Shown in pieces: positions 6,515 through 8,569 of a stretch of 8,569 nt of DNA. The stretch is taken from the NCBI GenBank assembly GCA_900555745.1, contig USMH01000032.1, forward strand, positions 1 through 8,569, given 5' to 3'. Below the pieces are notes generated by a model. It was not told the DNA's origin and ran no database searches. It saw nothing but the letters and a program-made list of their open reading frames with translations. A program made the translations under genes and the position numbers. Source of the DNA: an uncultured Collinsella sp. GTDB taxonomy: Bacteria > Actinomycetota > Coriobacteriia > Coriobacteriales > Coriobacteriaceae. Every line of letters begins with the position of its first letter. The first letter of the stretch is position 1.

Positions 6515-8569
6515 CTAGTTGCGGCGACCGCCTCCGTTGGCGCCCTGCCGTCCCTGGGCCGCGCGATTGCGACCGGCAGTGTTCTGTGCGCGCGACATGC
6601 CGCCGTGCCCCTTGCTACCCTTGGGCCCCTTGCCGCCGGCGCCGCCATGCGGTTTGCCGCCCTTCTTGCCGGTGCCATGCCCGCCGCCAGCAGACGTCTC
6701 GCCCGGGCGCGGGGGCACGGGACGAATCAGGCAATGCTTGGTGTAGCCAATCAGATCGCGGCGGCCGGCTTTTTCCAGCGCCTCGCGCACGAGCTTGTAG
6801 TTCTCGGGCTTGCGATACTGGATGAGCGCACGCTGCATGGCCTTCTCGTGCGGGTCGCGCGCCACGTAGATCGGCTCCATGGTGCGCGGGTCCACGCCGG
6901 TGTAGTACATGCAGGTCGACATGGTGGACGGCGTGGGGTAGAAGTCCTGCACCTGCTCGGGCATATAGCCCATGTCGCGCACGGCTTCGGCGAGCTCCAC
7001 GGCTTCCTTCATCGTCGAGCCGGGGTGGCTCGAGATCAGGTATGGCACCACATACTGCTTGAGTCCGTATTCGCGGTTCAGGCGTTCAAATTTACGGCAG
7101 AACGCATCGTAGACGGCTCGGCTCGGCTTGCCCATCACGGACAGCACCGCGTCGCTCACGTGCTCGGGCGCCACGCGCAGCTGGCCCGAGACATGGTGTT
7201 CCAGCAGCTCGCGCAAAAACTCGTCCGAGGCATCGGCCATGGTGTAGTCAAAGCGGATGCCACTGCGGACAAAGACCTTCTTGACACCCGGCAGCTGGCG
7301 CAGGTCGCGCAACAGCTGCGTGTAGCCGCTCTCGTCGACCACCATGTTCTTGCATACGCTCGGCCACAGGCAGCGTTTGTTCTTGCATACGCCGTGCTTG
7401 AGCTGCTTGTCGCAGGCGGGACGGCTAAAGTTGGCCGTCGGTCCGCCCACGTCGTTGATGTAGCCCTTAAACTCGGGGTCGCGCGTGAGCAGCTCGGCTT
7501 CGCGCATGATCGAGTCGTGGCTGCGCATCTGCAGCACGCGTCCCTGGTGGAAGGTGAGGGCGCAAAACGAGCACTCGCCAAAACAGCCGCGGTTGGAGCT
7601 AATGGAAAACTTGATCTCGGCAAAGGCCGGCACGCCGCCCGCCGCGTCGTAATCGGGATGCCAATCGCGTGCGTAGGGGAGTTCGGCCACCTCGTCCATC
7701 TCGTCGGTGGTGAGTGTCGCCGACGGCGGGTTCTGTACCACATAGACGCTATTGGGGTAGGGCTCTACCAGGCGATGCCCGGTGATGGGGTCCATATTCT
7801 GCTGCTGCACGTTAAAGCTGCGCGCGTAGTTGAGCTTGTCGGCGGTAAGGTCGTCCCAGCTGGGAAGCAGGTCGTAGTCGTAGACCTCGTCGAGCGAGCT
7901 GGTGCGGTAGACGGTGCCGTTGATATAGGTGATCTGATCGACGGGCAGTCCCGCGTCGAGCGCGTCGGCGATCTCGACAATCGCGTGCTCGCCCATGCCG
8001 TAGATGAGGATGTCGCCGCCCGAGTCGAGCAGCACCGAGCGTTTGAGCTTATCCTGCCAGTAGTCGTAGTGGGCCAGGCGGCGCAGGCTTGCCTCGATGC
8101 CGCCGATGATGATGGGGGCATCCTTGAACGTCTGGCGGATGAGGTTGCCGTAGACCGTGACGGCACGATTGGGACGGCGCCCCTCCTCGCCACCGGGGGT
8201 ATAGGCGTCGGTGTGGCGGCGGTGTTTGGTCACCGAATAGTGGTTGACCATGGAGTCCATGTTGCCGGCACTGACCAAAAAGCCCAGGCGCGGCTCGCCG
8301 AGCACAGTGATGCTGGCGGGGTCGGTCCAGTCGGGTTGGCAGATGATGCCCACCTTGTAGCCGTGCGCGTCGAGGACGCGACTGATGATGGCCATGCCAA
8401 AGCTGGGATGGTCCACATAGGCGTCGCCGCAGATGTAGACAAAGTCGCACTGGTCCCAGCCACGCGCATCCATGTCGGCGCGGCTGACGGGGAGGAACTT
8501 ATCGCGGCCTGGGCGCCAGGGGCGTGCGGGCGCTGCTGGGGTATGCGTGGTGTGCCCACCCTGCGCCTT
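6515..8569 (-). CDS. ygiQ: YgiQ-family (UPF0313) radical SAM protein, N-terminus beyond window
   Basis: The reading frame runs from the right edge to TAG at 6515-6517. Counting from the internal ATG at 8473 it gives 652 residues, but 32 further in-frame codons to the edge have no stop and encode RDKFLPVSRADMDARGWDQ, the usual YgiQ start region. The real start therefore lies outside. GDAYVDHPSFG (B12-binding-like N-terminal part), IIGGIEASLRR, and the radical SAM cluster CxxxCxxC at C297, C301 and C304 (RGCFGECSFCA) are clear. A second cysteine group (PACDKQLKHGVCKNKRCLW and SVC) is also typical of the family and might hold another metal site. Residues 591-652 are a Gly/Lys/His/Arg-rich low-complexity tail of unknown role. 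The reaction catalysed is not established. The gene is convergent with the PTS operon and functionally unrelated to it as far as can be seen. Confidence 0.95.
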   Translation of the reverse strand, partial: KAQGGHTTHTPAAPARPWRPGRDKFLPVSRADMDARGWDQCDFVYICGDAYVDHPSFGMAIISRVLDAHGYKVGIICQPDWTDPASITVLGEPRLGFLVSAGNMDSMVNHYSVTKHRRHTDAYTPGGEEGRRPNRAVTVYGNLIRQTFKDAPIIIGGIEASLRRLAHYDYWQDKLKRSVLLDSGGDILIYGMGEHAIVEIADALDAGLPVDQITYINGTVYRTSSLDEVYDYDLLPSWDDLTADKLNYARSFNVQQQNMDPITGHRLVEPYPNSVYVVQNPPSATLTTDEMDEVAELPYARDWHPDYDAAGGVPAFAEIKFSISSNRGCFGECSFCALTFHQGRVLQMRSHDSIMREAELLTRDPEFKGYINDVGGPTANFSRPACDKQLKHGVCKNKRCLWPSVCKNMVVDESGYTQLLRDLRQLPGVKKVFVRSGIRFDYTMADASDEFLRELLEHHVSGQLRVAPEHVSDAVLSVMGKPSRAVYDAFCRKFERLNREYGLKQYVVPYLISSHPGSTMKEAVELAEAVRDMGYMPEQVQDFYPTPSTMSTCMYYTGVDPRTMEPIYVARDPHEKAMQRALIQYRKPENYKLVREALEKAGRRDLIGYTKHCLIRPVPPRPGETSAGGGHGTGKKGGKPHGGAGGKGPKGSKGHGGMSRAQNTAGRNRAAQGRQGANGGGRRN

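Overview
The window looks like a chromosomal segment from a high-GC gut actinobacterium of the Coriobacteriia, most plausibly Collinsella or a close relative. This is inferred from GC-rich codon use, a Glc-family PTS with a GH1 phospho-glycosidase, a YgiQ-type radical SAM protein with a Gly/Lys/His-rich tail, and overall gene style. No marker gene settles the taxonomy.

Layout. Positions 1-86 hold the last 27 codons of a plus-strand gene, closed by a strong intrinsic terminator (120-160). Positions 155-1174 contain no convincing intact gene. They hold a GC-rich foldable stretch ending in a second canonical terminator (309-344), a perfect 14-bp palindrome (438-451), a probable remnant of an ABC transporter ATPase C-terminus (about 776-958), and then a dense regulatory patch. 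That patch has one copy of a 31-bp repeat, a candidate extended -10, three 8-bp boxes spaced exactly 10 bp apart, and a perfect 11-bp leader stem. It leads into a short RelB/DinJ-like ribbon-helix-helix antitoxin (1175-1375) with no toxin partner. A second copy of the repeat begins one base after the antitoxin stop codon. A CPBP-family membrane protease (1459-2373) follows.

The centre is a beta-glucoside utilisation locus. An AraC-type regulator (minus strand, 2382-3374) is divergent from an operon of a GH1 6-phospho-beta-glycosidase (3528-5006) and a PTS EIIBC permease (5018-6388), which ends in a 14-bp-stem terminator (6418-6468). The likely logic is that EIIBC phosphorylates an aryl- or alkyl-beta-glucoside or a beta-linked disaccharide during import, the GH1 enzyme cleaves the phosphorylated product, and the AraC protein senses the sugar and switches the operon. 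EIIBC carries no EIIA domain, so it must borrow one from elsewhere in the genome.

The right end (6515-8569, minus strand) is a large YgiQ/UPF0313 radical SAM protein. Its reading frame stays open to the window edge, so its true start lies outside.

I see no CRISPR array, tRNA, rRNA or intact transposase. The PTS/GH1, AraC, CPBP and YgiQ genes belong to known families. The most unusual part is the 1-1.4 kb region with the orphan antitoxin, its periodic operator-like boxes, the flanking direct repeats and a possible small structured RNA.
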